Source: Streptomyces sp. NBC_01707
GTDB taxonomy: Bacteria > Actinomycetota > Actinomycetes > Streptomycetales > Streptomycetaceae
Direction: 5' to 3'
DNA: 64,000 nt
Assembly (NCBI RefSeq): GCF_041438805.1
Contig: NZ_CP109190.1
Span: 7,998,001-8,062,000 of the forward strand
The notes beneath the pieces are model-generated. The model was not told the origin of the DNA. It ran no database searches and saw nothing but the letters and a program-made list of their open reading frames with translations. A program made the position numbers and the translations under genes. Below are positions 45,966 to 56,237 of the stretch, piece by piece. Position 1 is the first letter of the stretch; the number at the start of each line of letters is the position of its first letter.

Positions 45966-46106
45966 CCCGAGGCACGTACAGAAGGGCGCAGCGCTTCGGG
46001 GGAGCGCGGCGCACCCTGCCACCGGACGTCGAACGCTCACTGGACGTTCCCCGGGTGGAAAGATCCAAGTCGGCCCCGTCACGTCCGGTGCGACGACAAC
46101 ACGGGT

Positions 46107-47417
46107 ATGCGTGTCGTCATCGTCACCGAATCCTTCCCGCCCGATGTCAACGGCGTGGCCCACTGCACCATGCAGACCGCCCGGCACCTTGCCGCGCGTG
46201 GCCACGACCCCCTCGTCATAGCCCCGGCCACGGCCGGCGCCATGGCCACATCCCGGTCCTCCGGCGCTCCGCGGAGGCCACCCACCGGCAGTGACCCTGC
46301 GGGGCCGCCGGCTGCCTCGGCCCCGTACCCGGGCGCCTCCGGCGCCCGGTGGGAGCCGACCACCGGCGGTGATCCCGCACGCCCCACGGCCTCCTCGACC
46401 CTGCACCAGGGTGCTTCCGGAAACCCCGACATCTTCGAATCGGACGCGCCCTGCCCCGTGGTGCGCGTCCCTTCCCTGCCCCTGCCCGGCTACTCCCAGG
46501 TCCGGGTGGCACTTCCGAGCCGTCGGCTGATGGCCGCCCTCACCGCCCACCGGGCCGAACTCGTCCATCTCGCCGGACCGTTCGTGCTCGGCGCCCGTGG
46601 CATGGCGGCAGCCGCCCGACTCGGGCTGCCTGCCGTGGCCGTCTACCAGACCGACCTGGCCGGCTACGCCCGTACGTACCTCGGTGCCGGCGAGAACACC
46701 GCCTGGCGCCGGATGCGCTCAGTGCACAGCGCCGCCGACCGGACCCTCGCTCCCTCCTCCGCCGCCGTCCGCGACCTCACCGAGCACGGCGTGGAGCGGG
46801 TGCGGCTGTGGCCGCGCGGCGTCGACACCGTACGGTTCCGGCCGGAACTGCGCGACGAGGCGTTGCGCCACCACCTGGCGCCCGGCGGCGAGAAGATCAT
46901 CGGATACGTCGGCCGGCTCGCCCCGGAGAAGCACGTCGAACTCCTCGCCGGGGCCTGCAGGCTGCCCGGGGTGCGGGTCGTGGTCGTCGGGGAGGGCCCC
47001 AGCGGCGCATCGCTGCGAGCGGCCCTGCCCGGCGCCGTCTTCCTCGGCCGCCGGACCGGGGAGGACCTCGCCCGGCTGTTCGCCTCGCTGGACATGTTCG
47101 TGCACACCGGCCCGTACGAGACGTTCTGTCAGACCGTGCAGGAGGCCATGGCCTCCGGTGTGCCCGTCATCGCCCCGGCGGCGGGCGGGCCGCTCGATCT
47201 CGTCGACCACGGGAGGACCGGCCTGCTGGTCCCGCCGCACGACGCCGACGCGGTACAGGCAGCCGTCGGCGCGCTCGCCGCCGACCCCGCGCGCGCGGCG
47301 GCCTACGGACGGGCCGGGCGGACCATGGTCGAGGGCCGGACATGGGAAGCCGTCGGCGATCAACTGCTGGACCACTACGACGAGGTGCTGCGCGGCCGGA
47401 CGGCGGTGGCCGCATGA
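46107..47417 (+). CDS. GT4 glycosyltransferase with an internal low-complexity insertion
   Basis: The 436-aa GT-B enzyme has MRVVIVTESFPPDVNGVAHCTMQTARHL at the acceptor side and IGYVGRLAPEKHVELLAGAC, VGEGPSGASLR and YETFCQTVQEAMASGVPVIAPAAGGPLDLV (the EX7E motif) in the donor domain. It resembles MgtA/PimB-type mannosyltransferases of the GDP-mannose group. Residues ~45-110 are an Ala/Pro/Gly-rich insertion with an imperfect repeat (GSDPAGPPAAS... and GGDPARPTAS..., each ending in GASG) where homologues usually have a short loop. It is first in a unit with three overlapping genes. Confidence 0.87.
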   Translation: MRVVIVTESFPPDVNGVAHCTMQTARHLAARGHDPLVIAPATAGAMATSRSSGAPRRPPTGSDPAGPPAASAPYPGASGARWEPTTGGDPARPTASSTLHQGASGNPDIFESDAPCPVVRVPSLPLPGYSQVRVALPSRRLMAALTAHRAELVHLAGPFVLGARGMAAAARLGLPAVAVYQTDLAGYARTYLGAGENTAWRRMRSVHSAADRTLAPSSAAVRDLTEHGVERVRLWPRGVDTVRFRPELRDEALRHHLAPGGEKIIGYVGRLAPEKHVELLAGACRLPGVRVVVVGEGPSGASLRAALPGAVFLGRRTGEDLARLFASLDMFVHTGPYETFCQTVQEAMASGVPVIAPAAGGPLDLVDHGRTGLLVPPHDADAVQAAVGALAADPARAAAYGRAGRTMVEGRTWEAVGDQLLDHYDEVLRGRTAVAA

Positions 47418-48577
47418 CCGGGCGCGAGCAGGGAAAGACCATCGTCCGCCTGGCGAACTTCGTCACCCCGTCCTCCGGCGGACTGCGCACCGCCCTGGAC
47501 GAACTCGGCCGCGGCTACCTCGCGGCCGGGCACGATCCGGTACTCGTCGTGCCCGGCGACAGCGCGAGCGATGTGCGCACCGCGCAGGGCAGGGTCATCA
47601 CCCTGCCGGGACCGGCGCTGCCGGGCAGCGGCGGCTACCGCGTACTGGCCGGCCGCCGCACCCTCCGGCACCTCCTCGAGACGCTGCGGCCCGACCGCCT
47701 GGAGGTCTCCGACCGCACCACCTTGCGCTGGACGGGCGAGTGGGCCCGCCGCGCCCGGGTGCCCGCCGTGATGGTCTCCCACGAGACGGCGGACGGGGTG
47801 CTGCGCACCTGGGGCGTCCCGGCCGGTGCGGCCGCGCGGACCGCCGACCGCCTCAACACCCTCAGCGCACACGCCTACACCCGGATCGTGTGCACCACGG
47901 AGTGGGCGGAGCGCGAGTTCGTCCGGATCGGCGCACGCAATGTGGTCCGCGCCCCGCTCGGCGTGGACCTGCGGCGCTGCCGCCCCGGCCGGCGCAGCCT
48001 GGTCCTGCGCGCCCGGCACGTCCACGGCCGGTCCGTGCTCCTTCTGATGTGCTCCCGCCTCTCGGTGGAGAAACGGCCCGGCCGGGCCCTGGACGCGCTC
48101 GCCGTCCTCGACGGCCTGGGTGTGCGGGCGACGCTGGTGGTCGCCGGTGACGGGCCGCTGCGCGCGGGGCTGGAGAGCCGGGCGCGGGCGGAGCGGCTGC
48201 CGGTCGAGTTCCTGGGGCATGTGCGGGACCGCGAAGGGGTGGCGGATCTGCAGGCCGCGGCCGACCTCTGCCTGGCCCCCGGCCCCGCCGAGACGTTCGG
48301 CCTCTCCGCCCTCGAAGCACTGGCCTGCGGCACCCCGGTGGTGGCGAGCGCGAGCTCCGCGCTGCCGGAGGTGATCGGCGAAGCGGGAGTGGCCGCGGCG
48401 GACACCGGAGAGGCATTCGCCGCGGCCGTCCAGGAGTTGCTGGCGCGCCCGGAAGCGGGGCGGCGGGCGGCGGCGAGACAACGTGCCGAACTCTTCGGCT
48501 GGGACCGCTCGGTGGCGGCGTTCCTGGCCGCCCACGAGGTGCCGGACCGGGGCGGGATACCGGGGGTGCGGGCATGA
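47414..48577 (+). CDS. GT4 glycosyltransferase
   Basis: The 387-aa GT-B protein has KTIVRLANFVTPSSGGLRTALDELGRGYL, a nucleotide-sugar region with MCSRLSVEKRPGRALDALA, and the EX7E-type motif PAETFGLSALEALACGTPVVASASSALPEV. It probably adds a second sugar to the product of the previous enzyme. Its ATG overlaps the preceding stop (ATGA), so the two are translationally coupled. The donor and acceptor are not determined. Confidence 0.87.
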   Translation: MTGREQGKTIVRLANFVTPSSGGLRTALDELGRGYLAAGHDPVLVVPGDSASDVRTAQGRVITLPGPALPGSGGYRVLAGRRTLRHLLETLRPDRLEVSDRTTLRWTGEWARRARVPAVMVSHETADGVLRTWGVPAGAAARTADRLNTLSAHAYTRIVCTTEWAEREFVRIGARNVVRAPLGVDLRRCRPGRRSLVLRARHVHGRSVLLLMCSRLSVEKRPGRALDALAVLDGLGVRATLVVAGDGPLRAGLESRARAERLPVEFLGHVRDREGVADLQAAADLCLAPGPAETFGLSALEALACGTPVVASASSALPEVIGEAGVAAADTGEAFAAAVQELLARPEAGRRAAARQRAELFGWDRSVAAFLAAHEVPDRGGIPGVRA

Positions 48578-49734
48578 CGGGGGCGGTGGTAGGGGTGCCG
48601 GTGCCGTCGGCGCAGGCGCCCGTGTCGAGCTCTGCGTCGGCTCAGCTGCCCGTGGCGGGGGTTCTGCCGGTTTCGCCCGGGGCCGCGCCGACTTCTGTGC
48701 CGGCTCGCGCATCCGTGACCGGGGCTCCGCCCTTGCCGTCGGCGTCGCCCGCGGCCGCCGTACCGTCCGTGGCGGCTTCCCTTCCCGTAACGTCCGCTCC
48801 GCCTGGAGCGCCCGAATCACCCGCGCAGACCGTCTCCCCCGGTCGCCCGATCCGGTTCGCCGCGCTCGGGGACTCGTTCACCGAAGGGATCGGTGATCCC
48901 GTCCCCGGTGGCCGTCGCGGCTGGGCCGCGTTGCTGGCGGACGGGATCGGGAACGGCCGGCGGGGCGTCGAGTTCCGCAACTTCGCCGTCAGCGGTTCGC
49001 TCTCCAGCGACGTCCGTGACCAGCAGGCCCCGGCAGCCGCCGCCTTCCGGCCCGACCTGGCCTCCGTCGTCGTCGGCGTCAACGACACCCTGCGCCGGTC
49101 ATTCGACATCCGGCTCCTCGCCCGGCGGCTGGACGAGGTCTGCGCGCTCCTGACCGACGGCGGGGCCGTACTCCTCACGGCCTGTCTGCCCGATCCCGGC
49201 GCCGTCCTCGGGTTGCCCGCGCCGCTCGGCCGGCCGCTGGCCCGGCGGCAGAGTGCGGTGAATGCCGTGGTGCATGCGTTGTCCGCGCGCTACGACGCCG
49301 TCCATCTGCATGCCTCGGACGGGGAGTGGGTCTCCGACCGTTCGCTGTGGAGCGCCGACCGGCTCCATCCGGCCGAGCGCGGTCATCGCACGGTGGCGGC
49401 GGACTTCCACGGGTTGCTCGCCGCCCGCGGTCTGGCCCTCGGCACCCCGCCCGGTCGTGAGCCGGAGCAGCCGCCGCCGAGCCGCACCGACGCGTTGCTC
49501 TGGCTGGCCACGGCGGGCACCGGATGGCTGGTCCGCCGGAGCACCGATCTGCTGCCCCAACTGCTCTGCCTGGCAGGAGCGGAGATACGGCACCGGGCGC
49601 GCGGCACGAGCGCGCAGCTGGACCGCCGGGCCGACCAGGCACTGCAGGGCGCGCTCGCCGCGGTCACGTTCAGAACTCCGCCCGCCGTGCCACCCGCGCC
49701 GCTGCCGGTGCCGCACGTCACTATGGAGGGGTGA
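48574..49734 (+). CDS. SGNH hydrolase with long Ala/Pro/Val-rich N-terminus
   Basis: The 386-aa protein has the SGNH block [18 protein letters not shown] beginning only at ~residue 92; the Gly and Asn blocks appear in [12 protein letters not shown] and [11 protein letters not shown], and the D..H pair in [10 protein letters not shown]. The first ~90 residues are low-complexity (repeats of P-V-P-S-A and A-P-type steps) without a hydrophobic signal. The ATG overlaps the upstream glycosyltransferase stop, yet a shorter real start near the SGNH block is possible. In this operon it may remove or add acyl groups on the glycoconjugate. Confidence 0.77.
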   Translation: MTGAVVGVPVPSAQAPVSSSASAQLPVAGVLPVSPGAAPTSVPARASVTGAPPLPSASPAAAVPSVAASLPVTSAPPGAPESPAQTVSPGRPIRFAALGDSFTEGIGDPVPGGRRGWAALLADGIGNGRRGVEFRNFAVSGSLSSDVRDQQAPAAAAFRPDLASVVVGVNDTLRRSFDIRLLARRLDEVCALLTDGGAVLLTACLPDPGAVLGLPAPLGRPLARRQSAVNAVVHALSARYDAVHLHASDGEWVSDRSLWSADRLHPAERGHRTVAADFHGLLAARGLALGTPPGREPEQPPPSRTDALLWLATAGTGWLVRRSTDLLPQLLCLAGAEIRHRARGTSAQLDRRADQALQGALAAVTFRTPPAVPPAPLPVPHVTMEG

Positions 49735-52700
49735 CTGGACGCTGGGAGTTCTGGATCGACCGTGGCGGAACGTTCACCGACGTGGTGGGCCGCGATCCCG
49801 ACGGGCGGCTGGTCACCCGCAAGCTCCTCTCGCACGATCCGGACCGCTACCGGGACGCCGCAGTGGCCGGGATCCGACTGCTGCTGGGCCTCGGCCCCAC
49901 CGACCCGGTCCCCGCCGACCGGGTCGGCAGCGTGAAGATGGGCACGACCGTCGCCACCAACGCCCTGCTGGAGCGGCACGGCGAACCGACCGTCCTGGTG
50001 ATCACCGAAGGGTTCCGCGACGCCCTGCGCATCGCGTACCAGAACCGGCCGCGCCTCTTCGACCGCCGCATCCTCCTGCCGGAGGCCGTGTACGAGCGGG
50101 TGATCGAGGTACCGGAGCGGATCGACGCGCACGGCCGGACCCTCACCCCTCTCGACCTGGCAGCGACGGCCGAGCAGTTGAGAGCCGCGTGGGCCGACGG
50201 ATTCCGCAGCGCGGCGGTCGTCCTGATGCACGGCTACCGGCACCCCGCCCACGAGACCGCGGTCGCCACCGCGGCCCGCGAGGCCGGCTTCACCCAGGTC
50301 AGCTCCTCCCACGAGGTGAGTCCACTGATCAAGCTCGTACCGCGTGGTGACACCACCGTCGTCGACGCCTATCTCTCGCCCATCCTGCGGCGGTACGTCG
50401 ACGAGGTCGCCGGTGAACTGGACGCCGTCCGGCTGATGTTCATGCAGTCCAACGGCGGCCTGCGCGCGGCCGCCCACTTCCGTGGCAAGGACGCCGTGCT
50501 CTCCGGGCCGGCGGGCGGAGTCGTCGGCATGGCCCGCACGTCCGAACAGGCCGGATTCGACCGGGTCATCGGCTTCGACATGGGCGGAACGTCCACCGAT
50601 GTGTCGCACTACGCGGGTGAGTTCGAGCGCGAGCTCGGCACCCAGGTCGCCGGGGTACGGATGCGCGCCCCGATGATGAACATCCACACCGTCGCGGCCG
50701 GCGGCGGCTCCGTCCTGCACTTCGACGGCCGGCGCTACCGGGTGGGACCCGACTCCGCGGGCGCCGTCCCCGGACCGGCGTGCTACCGCCGCGGCGGGCC
50801 CCTCACCGTCACCGACGCCAATGTCATGCTCGGCCGGGTCCAGCCCGCACACTTCCCCGCCGTCTTCGGACCGGCCGGGGACCTGCCGCTCGACGCCGAC
50901 GTGGTGCGCGAGCGCTTCGGCGATCTCGCCGACGACGTGGCCCGGGCCACCGGAACGCGACGGACCGCCGCCGAGGTCGCAGCCGGTTTCCTGGAGATCG
51001 CCGTGCTCAACATGGCGAACGCGGTCAAGAAGATCTCCGTGGAGCGCGGCCACGACATCACCCGCTATGCCCTCACCTCCTTCGGCGGCGCCGGCGGTCA
51101 GCACGCCTGCGCAGTCGCCGACGCGCTCGGCGTCGACACGGTCCTCGTACCGCCGCTGGCCGGGGTGCTGTCGGCGTACGGCATCGGTCTCGCGGACGCG
51201 ACCGCCATGCGCGAACAGTCGGTCGAGGCGGAACTGGACGACGAGCGGACCAGGACCCGGCTGGGGGAGCTCCACGACGACCTGGCCGCCCACACCCGCG
51301 CCGAGCTGCGCGCCGACGGCCTGGCGGACGATGCGATCAGCACGCACGCCCGGGTGTACCTGCGCTACGCGGGCACGGATGCGAGCCTGCCGGTGGGCCT
51401 GGACACCGCGCCCGCGATGGCGGAGGCGTTCACGACCGAGCACCGCGCCCGTTACGGCTTCACCATGGACCGACCGCTGCTCGTCGAGGCGGTATCGGTC
51501 GAGGCGACCGGCGCGACCGGCCGGCACGTACCGCACCCGGTGGACCGGAAGCCCTGTCAGGGCGCGCCGCAGCCGCACGACACGGTGAGGATGTTCGCCG
51601 ACGGCCGATGGCAGGACACCCCGCTCCACCGGCGCGAGGCCCTGCACCCGTCGGACACCGTCACCGGCCCCGCCGTGATCGCCGAGGCCGATGCGACCAC
51701 CGTCGTCGATCCCGGCTGGCAGGCCACCATCGGCGACACCGGTCATCTGCTGCTGACGCGGGTCCGCCCGCGCCCAGGCCGGACCGCGATCGGTACGCGC
51801 GTGGACCCCGTCATGCTGGAGGTGTTCAACAATCTCTTCATGTCGATCGCCGAGCAGATGGGCGTACGCCTGGAGAACACCGCCCACTCCGTCAACATCA
51901 AGGAGCGGCTCGACTTCTCCTGCGCGCTGTTCGACGCGGACGGCAACCTGATCGCCAACGCCCCGCACATTCCGGTGCACCTCGGCTCGATGGGGGAGTC
52001 CATCAAGGAAGTGCTCCGGCGCAACGGCACCACCATGCGCCCCGGCGACGTGTACGCCATCAACGACCCGTACCACGGAGGTACGCATCTGCCCGATGTG
52101 ACCGTCGTGACCCCGGTGTTCGACGGACACGGGACATCCGGCGACGGCCACGCCGGCCTGCGGTTCCTGGTGGCATCGCGCGGCCACCACGCCGAGATCG
52201 GCGGCATCACCCCCGGATCCATGCCCGCCTTCAGCCGCACCATCGACGAGGAAGGGGTGCTGTTCGACGACTGGCTGCTGGTGAGGGACGGCACGTTCCG
52301 TGAGGCCGAGACCCGCGAGCTGCTCACCGGCGCCACCTACCCGTCCCGCGATCCCGACACCAATCTCGCCGACCTGCGCGCCCAGATCGCCGCCAACGAG
52401 AAGGGCATCGCCGAACTGCGGCGCATGGTGGACCAGTTCGGCGCCGAGGTGGTCGACGCGTATATGGGGCATGTGCAGGACAATGCCGAGGAGTCCGTAC
52501 GCCGGATCGTCGCGGAGCTGCACGACGGTTCGTACCGCTACGAGACCGACAACGGCGCCGTGATCGAGGTGGCGCTGACCGTCGACCGTGAAGCCCGCAG
52601 CGCCGTCGTCGACTTCACCGGCACCTCACCGCAGCAGCCCGGGAACTTCAACGCCCCGAAGTCCGTCGTCATGGCCGCGGTCCTGTACGTCTTCCGGACT

Positions 52701-53405
52701 CTGGTCGCCGACGACATCCCGCTCAACAGCGGCTGTCTCAAACCCCTGGAGGTCAGGGTCCCGGAGGGTTCGATGCTGGCACCCGTCCACCCGGCAGCCA
52801 CCGTGGCGGGAAACGTGGAGACCTCCCAGGCCGTCACGGGCGCGCTGTACGCGGCGCTGTCCGTCCAGGCGGAGGGCTCGGGCACCATGAACAACCTGAC
52901 CTTCGGAAACGACCGTGTCCAGTACTACGAGACGGTGGCCAGCGGCTCGGGCGCGGGCGACGGCTTCGACGGCACCGACGCCGTGCAGACCCATATGACC
53001 AACTCCCGTCTCACCGACCCCGAAGTCCTCGAATGGCGCTACCCGGTGCTTGTGGAGAGCTTCCGGGTACGCGACGGCAGCGGGGGAGCGGGCCGGTGGC
53101 ACGGCGGCTGCGGGGTGGAGCGCAGACTCCGGTTCCTCGAGCCCGTGACGGTGGCGCTGCTCTCCGGCCATCGCCGCGTCCCGCCGTACGGCATGGCGGG
53201 CGGCGAACCTGGCGCGCTGGGCAGCCAGCACATCGAACATGCCGACGGAGCGCGCACGGCCACCCCGCTCAAGGGCTGCGATACGGCCGACCTGGCGCGC
53301 GGCGACGTGCTGGTCCTGCGCACCCCGGGCGGCGGAGGGTACGGAGCCGGGGAGCGCGGCAACCCGTCGCCACCGGAACCGGAACGACCGCCGCGGCATG
53401 GCTGA
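49731..53405 (+). CDS. Fused hydantoinase A/B (5-oxoprolinase-type)
   Basis: The 1224-aa protein contains HyuA (about 1-690: ATP-binding [65 protein letters not shown]) joined to HyuB (about 690-1224: [36 protein letters not shown] block, [17 protein letters not shown]). This is the arrangement of ATP-dependent 5-oxoprolinase, which opens pyroglutamate to glutamate; hydantoin substrates are possible. The GTG start overlaps the SGNH stop (GTGA), with GGAGG only one base upstream, unusually close. Why it is coupled with glycosyltransferases is unclear. Confidence 0.88.
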   Translation: MTGRWEFWIDRGGTFTDVVGRDPDGRLVTRKLLSHDPDRYRDAAVAGIRLLLGLGPTDPVPADRVGSVKMGTTVATNALLERHGEPTVLVITEGFRDALRIAYQNRPRLFDRRILLPEAVYERVIEVPERIDAHGRTLTPLDLAATAEQLRAAWADGFRSAAVVLMHGYRHPAHETAVATAAREAGFTQVSSSHEVSPLIKLVPRGDTTVVDAYLSPILRRYVDEVAGELDAVRLMFMQSNGGLRAAAHFRGKDAVLSGPAGGVVGMARTSEQAGFDRVIGFDMGGTSTDVSHYAGEFERELGTQVAGVRMRAPMMNIHTVAAGGGSVLHFDGRRYRVGPDSAGAVPGPACYRRGGPLTVTDANVMLGRVQPAHFPAVFGPAGDLPLDADVVRERFGDLADDVARATGTRRTAAEVAAGFLEIAVLNMANAVKKISVERGHDITRYALTSFGGAGGQHACAVADALGVDTVLVPPLAGVLSAYGIGLADATAMREQSVEAELDDERTRTRLGELHDDLAAHTRAELRADGLADDAISTHARVYLRYAGTDASLPVGLDTAPAMAEAFTTEHRARYGFTMDRPLLVEAVSVEATGATGRHVPHPVDRKPCQGAPQPHDTVRMFADGRWQDTPLHRREALHPSDTVTGPAVIAEADATTVVDPGWQATIGDTGHLLLTRVRPRPGRTAIGTRVDPVMLEVFNNLFMSIAEQMGVRLENTAHSVNIKERLDFSCALFDADGNLIANAPHIPVHLGSMGESIKEVLRRNGTTMRPGDVYAINDPYHGGTHLPDVTVVTPVFDGHGTSGDGHAGLRFLVASRGHHAEIGGITPGSMPAFSRTIDEEGVLFDDWLLVRDGTFREAETRELLTGATYPSRDPDTNLADLRAQIAANEKGIAELRRMVDQFGAEVVDAYMGHVQDNAEESVRRIVAELHDGSYRYETDNGAVIEVALTVDREARSAVVDFTGTSPQQPGNFNAPKSVVMAAVLYVFRTLVADDIPLNSGCLKPLEVRVPEGSMLAPVHPAATVAGNVETSQAVTGALYAALSVQAEGSGTMNNLTFGNDRVQYYETVASGSGAGDGFDGTDAVQTHMTNSRLTDPEVLEWRYPVLVESFRVRDGSGGAGRWHGGCGVERRLRFLEPVTVALLSGHRRVPPYGMAGGEPGALGSQHIEHADGARTATPLKGCDTADLARGDVLVLRTPGGGGYGAGERGNPSPPEPERPPRHG

Positions 53406-53500
53406 CCGACCGCGTTGTGCGGTCCCGGCCGACGGTGGGGCAACGGGTGGCATCTGCGCCGTTTCGACCGTTGTCGGTGTGAGGACCTAATCTGTGCAGC

Positions 53501-55027
53501 GTGACTTCGCCTGCCTACACGGACAACGCTGCGCCCCAGCTCAGCGCGGGGCCGCGGCCTGCCCCGGGCCCGGCAGCCGACGAGGGGCTCTCTCGTCGGC
53601 TGCGCGCGCTCGCCTGCACGGCGCCGCTGCACGACCTCGACGTGCGCAAGGCGAATCTGGCCGGTGAGTACACGGTCTACGCGATGGCGGAGGTCGCGCT
53701 CGCCGCCATCGACCAGGTCACGCTGCACATGGACTTCGACACCGGCGCCGACCACGAGCAGATAGTGGCCAAGCTGCTCCCGCGCGTCGCCGCCCAGGCG
53801 CCGCGCCGCCCCGTGGCGGAGCACGAGCGCGTCGCCCGCTGGGTGCTGGAGAACCTCATCAATGTCGGAAGCGTGGACCGCGGCTTCCGTGCGGTGTACG
53901 GGACTTTCGGCCCGGACGGGGTGTATGTCCGCAGGGACTACGACTTCAAACTGATCGAAGAGGTCCCCGGATACGGCGGCAGCGTCTATCTGAGGGCCAC
54001 CGACGAAGCGGTCAACGTCCTGGTCGGCGCCCTCGACACGGACGTCACCAGCGCCCAGATCGCCGCCGAGGTGAAACTGGAGGTCCTGATCAGCCGGGGC
54101 CGCCTCGCCGATGCGCAGCTCGCCGCCGAACAGGCCCGCTATCGCACCGTGCAGTACGCGGAGACGCTCCGCAGGACGCTGGAAGCGACCCGGCGCAACG
54201 TCAGGGCCGTCGACTGGCTCAACGCCGTGCCCGACATGATCGCCGAGGCACTGGACCACGTGGCCGACCGCTACCGCCACGAGAATGCGATCCTCACCAA
54301 CATCCGCAAGGCCAGGGACGAGGCGGAGGACGCCGAGCACAAGCGCCGCGCCGCCGAACTCGTCGACATAGTGAAGGACTGCATCCGCCGCCACACCCAG
54401 CTGCAGTCCCGCCTGCTGGAGGCGGGACCGCTGTTCCGTGCCGAGCAGGACCGGCAGGCGTTCGCCACGCCGACGGCCAGAACCGGTCTCGACCTGTACG
54501 GGCAGCTGGTCGCCCCGCTGCTGCCGCTCCCCGTCGAACAGGCCACCCGCGTCACCGACGCGTTCTTCGCCCACGGCACGGGGCTGCGCACGCCCACCTC
54601 CGTCCGGGTGGCTGACCTGGTCGACATGCTGCTCACACCACCCCTGGAGCGTGAGCATCTGGGCGCCGAGATGCCCGAGCCGGACCTGATCGCCACCCCG
54701 GACGACAGCAGGTTCAGCGAGGAGCAGCTGGCGAGCGCCATGAATCTCCTCGATCTGGAGCACGACGCACCACGCCGGCTCTCCGGGCTCCTCGCCGAGG
54801 CCCGGCGGAGCGATCCGGACCTGCCCTATCTGGTCGCCCTGCTTGCGGTGCACGCCGCGTCCCCGCCGGTCGGCACGGCCTACCGGCAGGGCGAGCGGCG
54901 CCTGCTGTTCGCCGTGGACGACGGTACCGAGCTCGACGACCCGGAGTTCGGTGGCGCGGACCTGATCGTGGGCATGGCCCTGCTGGACGCGGTCGGTATG
55001 GCCGCGGACCGCTCGGAGGCGTCATGA
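53501..55027 (+). CDS. Condensin-like system subunit, JetA/MksF-like (kleisin candidate)
   Basis: The 508-aa protein is mainly helical. The N-terminal third (HDLDVRKANLAGEYTVYAMAEVAL, and a mid segment YDFKLIEEVPGYGGSVYLRATDEAVNVLVGAL) is followed by a long coiled-coil (about 215-320, SRGRLADAQLAAEQARYRTVQYAETLRRTLEATRRNV). Such a protein is the first gene in MukF/MksF/JetA cassettes, and the 4-gene order here (this, small, 311-aa, giant ATPase) fits. I recognise no named Pfam domain with certainty. It starts at GTG 53501, 95 bp after the oxoprolinase gene, and its stop overlaps the next start (ATGA). Confidence 0.7.
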   Translation: MTSPAYTDNAAPQLSAGPRPAPGPAADEGLSRRLRALACTAPLHDLDVRKANLAGEYTVYAMAEVALAAIDQVTLHMDFDTGADHEQIVAKLLPRVAAQAPRRPVAEHERVARWVLENLINVGSVDRGFRAVYGTFGPDGVYVRRDYDFKLIEEVPGYGGSVYLRATDEAVNVLVGALDTDVTSAQIAAEVKLEVLISRGRLADAQLAAEQARYRTVQYAETLRRTLEATRRNVRAVDWLNAVPDMIAEALDHVADRYRHENAILTNIRKARDEAEDAEHKRRAAELVDIVKDCIRRHTQLQSRLLEAGPLFRAEQDRQAFATPTARTGLDLYGQLVAPLLPLPVEQATRVTDAFFAHGTGLRTPTSVRVADLVDMLLTPPLEREHLGAEMPEPDLIATPDDSRFSEEQLASAMNLLDLEHDAPRRLSGLLAEARRSDPDLPYLVALLAVHAASPPVGTAYRQGERRLLFAVDDGTELDDPEFGGADLIVGMALLDAVGMAADRSEAS

Positions 55028-55251
55028 GCGGGCCGCGGCGCCGCGGCCGTCCCGGCCCCTACCCCGGGCACCGTGGATCCGGTCCAGGCCACCGTCGCGT
55101 CCGCTCCGGTCACCGGCGATCCGGAGCCGGCCACCGCCGAGGCGGGGTCGACGCCCCCCGGTACGTGGTGCGGCCCGCACCGTTCCTGACGGACGCCGGC
55201 ACCGTCCAACCCCTACCACCGATCTTCCGCACCGAGGAGCGACCGTCGTGA
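55024..55251 (+). CDS. Small basic protein inside the condensin-like operon
   Basis: The 75-aa product is rich in Gly, Arg and His: GHRRxG-type steps (GHRGSGPGHRRVRSGHRRSGAGHRRGG) make up the first half, and the second half (APRYVVRPAPFLTDAGTVQPLPPIFRTEE) is a Pro-rich tail. Both ends are coupled to neighbours by 4-bp overlaps, ATGA with the 508-aa gene and GTGA with the 311-aa gene, which argues for real translation. A DNA- or partner-binding linker is plausible; no homology is claimed. Confidence 0.6.
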   Translation: MSGPRRRGRPGPYPGHRGSGPGHRRVRSGHRRSGAGHRRGGVDAPRYVVRPAPFLTDAGTVQPLPPIFRTEERPS

Positions 55252-56183
55252 GCGACCACCGCGCAGAGCACACCGACGCGTGGGGCGAGCCGACCGCAGG
55301 GTACGCCACCGTCGGGTACGCACCCGACGGCGATGCGGCCCACGAGACCGCGGCGCCCGCCGCCGTCACGCCGGCCGACGCGGCCGACGCGGCCCGGCTC
55401 GTCGCCTTCGGGCTGCAGCCCAAGCTGTTGCCCGCCCGCGACGCCGAATACGCAGAGCTGCTCCGGCGCTACCGGGAAGAGACCCCCTTCGCCCGGCTCG
55501 CCGACGCCGTGGCCACCGGACTGGGTCTCGTCGTCCTGGAAGTGTCCACCCGGGCGGGCATGGCCGTGACGGCGGGCGAGGACTCGGTCTTCGCCGTCCG
55601 CATGGGCGACTACGCCCGCCGCGCCTCGTCCGACTCCGCCGACCGCTTCCTGCACGGACTGGCCCACCTCGCCGTCGCCGCCATGGCCTTCCCGCGCCCC
55701 GAGGACCTCGCGGACGACGCGTACATCGGCCGGATCACGGTCAACGGCATCGACGCGTTCGTACGCCAGGCCTGCCACCGCCTGGAGGAGCGTGCCGAGG
55801 AACACGGCGACAACACCGACCCGGCGACCGACGCCCCCGGACTGGAAGCGGCCTGGCGGATCTACGCCCGGCGCAGCGCGACCGGTGCGACGAAGGACGC
55901 CCGGCGGCTGGCGGGCTCCACCACCGGCATCGTCGGCAAGGCCGTCGCCTTCCTCACCGATTCCGGCTTCCTCCAGCGCACCGGGGACGACGCCGGAGGC
56001 GCCTTCCGCACCACGGCCCGCTACCAGCTGCAGGTCCGCGACATGGCGGGTACCGCCGCCATGGCCGAACTGCTGGAGCTCGGCGTCGTACCCGTCACCG
56101 ACGGAGCGGCCACGCTGCTGCCGCCGCCCGACGGCGACGACCTGGAGCTGGCGGCCGACGCCGGTCTGCCCTTCCACGCCTGA
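55248..56183 (+). CDS. Condensin-like system subunit, JetB/MksE-like
   Basis: The 311-aa protein has a disordered N-terminus (about 1-45), then a compact alpha-helical/winged-helix-like body (LLRRYREETPFARLADAVATGLGLVVLEVS, then GIVGKAVAFLTDSGFLQRTGDDAGGAFRTTARYQLQVRDM, the latter a typical wing). MukE/JetB proteins are two linked winged helices and lie before the SMC-like gene, as here. The GTG start overlaps the small ORF's stop. Confidence 0.67.
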   Translation: MSDHRAEHTDAWGEPTAGYATVGYAPDGDAAHETAAPAAVTPADAADAARLVAFGLQPKLLPARDAEYAELLRRYREETPFARLADAVATGLGLVVLEVSTRAGMAVTAGEDSVFAVRMGDYARRASSDSADRFLHGLAHLAVAAMAFPRPEDLADDAYIGRITVNGIDAFVRQACHRLEERAEEHGDNTDPATDAPGLEAAWRIYARRSATGATKDARRLAGSTTGIVGKAVAFLTDSGFLQRTGDDAGGAFRTTARYQLQVRDMAGTAAMAELLELGVVPVTDGAATLLPPPDGDDLELAADAGLPFHA

Positions 56184-56237
56184 GCACCCCCCACCGCCGC
56201 CCCACTCCTGCTTTCCGAACGACGAGAGTCCGCCGCC

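Noticed and set aside
49383..52523. Very long reverse-strand open frame (over 1000 codons) opposite the oxoprolinase gene
   Set aside because: It lies antisense to a clearly recognised enzyme, its translation has skewed Val/Gly/Asp/His composition, and it has no family motif. Long antisense frames arise from third-position GC bias.
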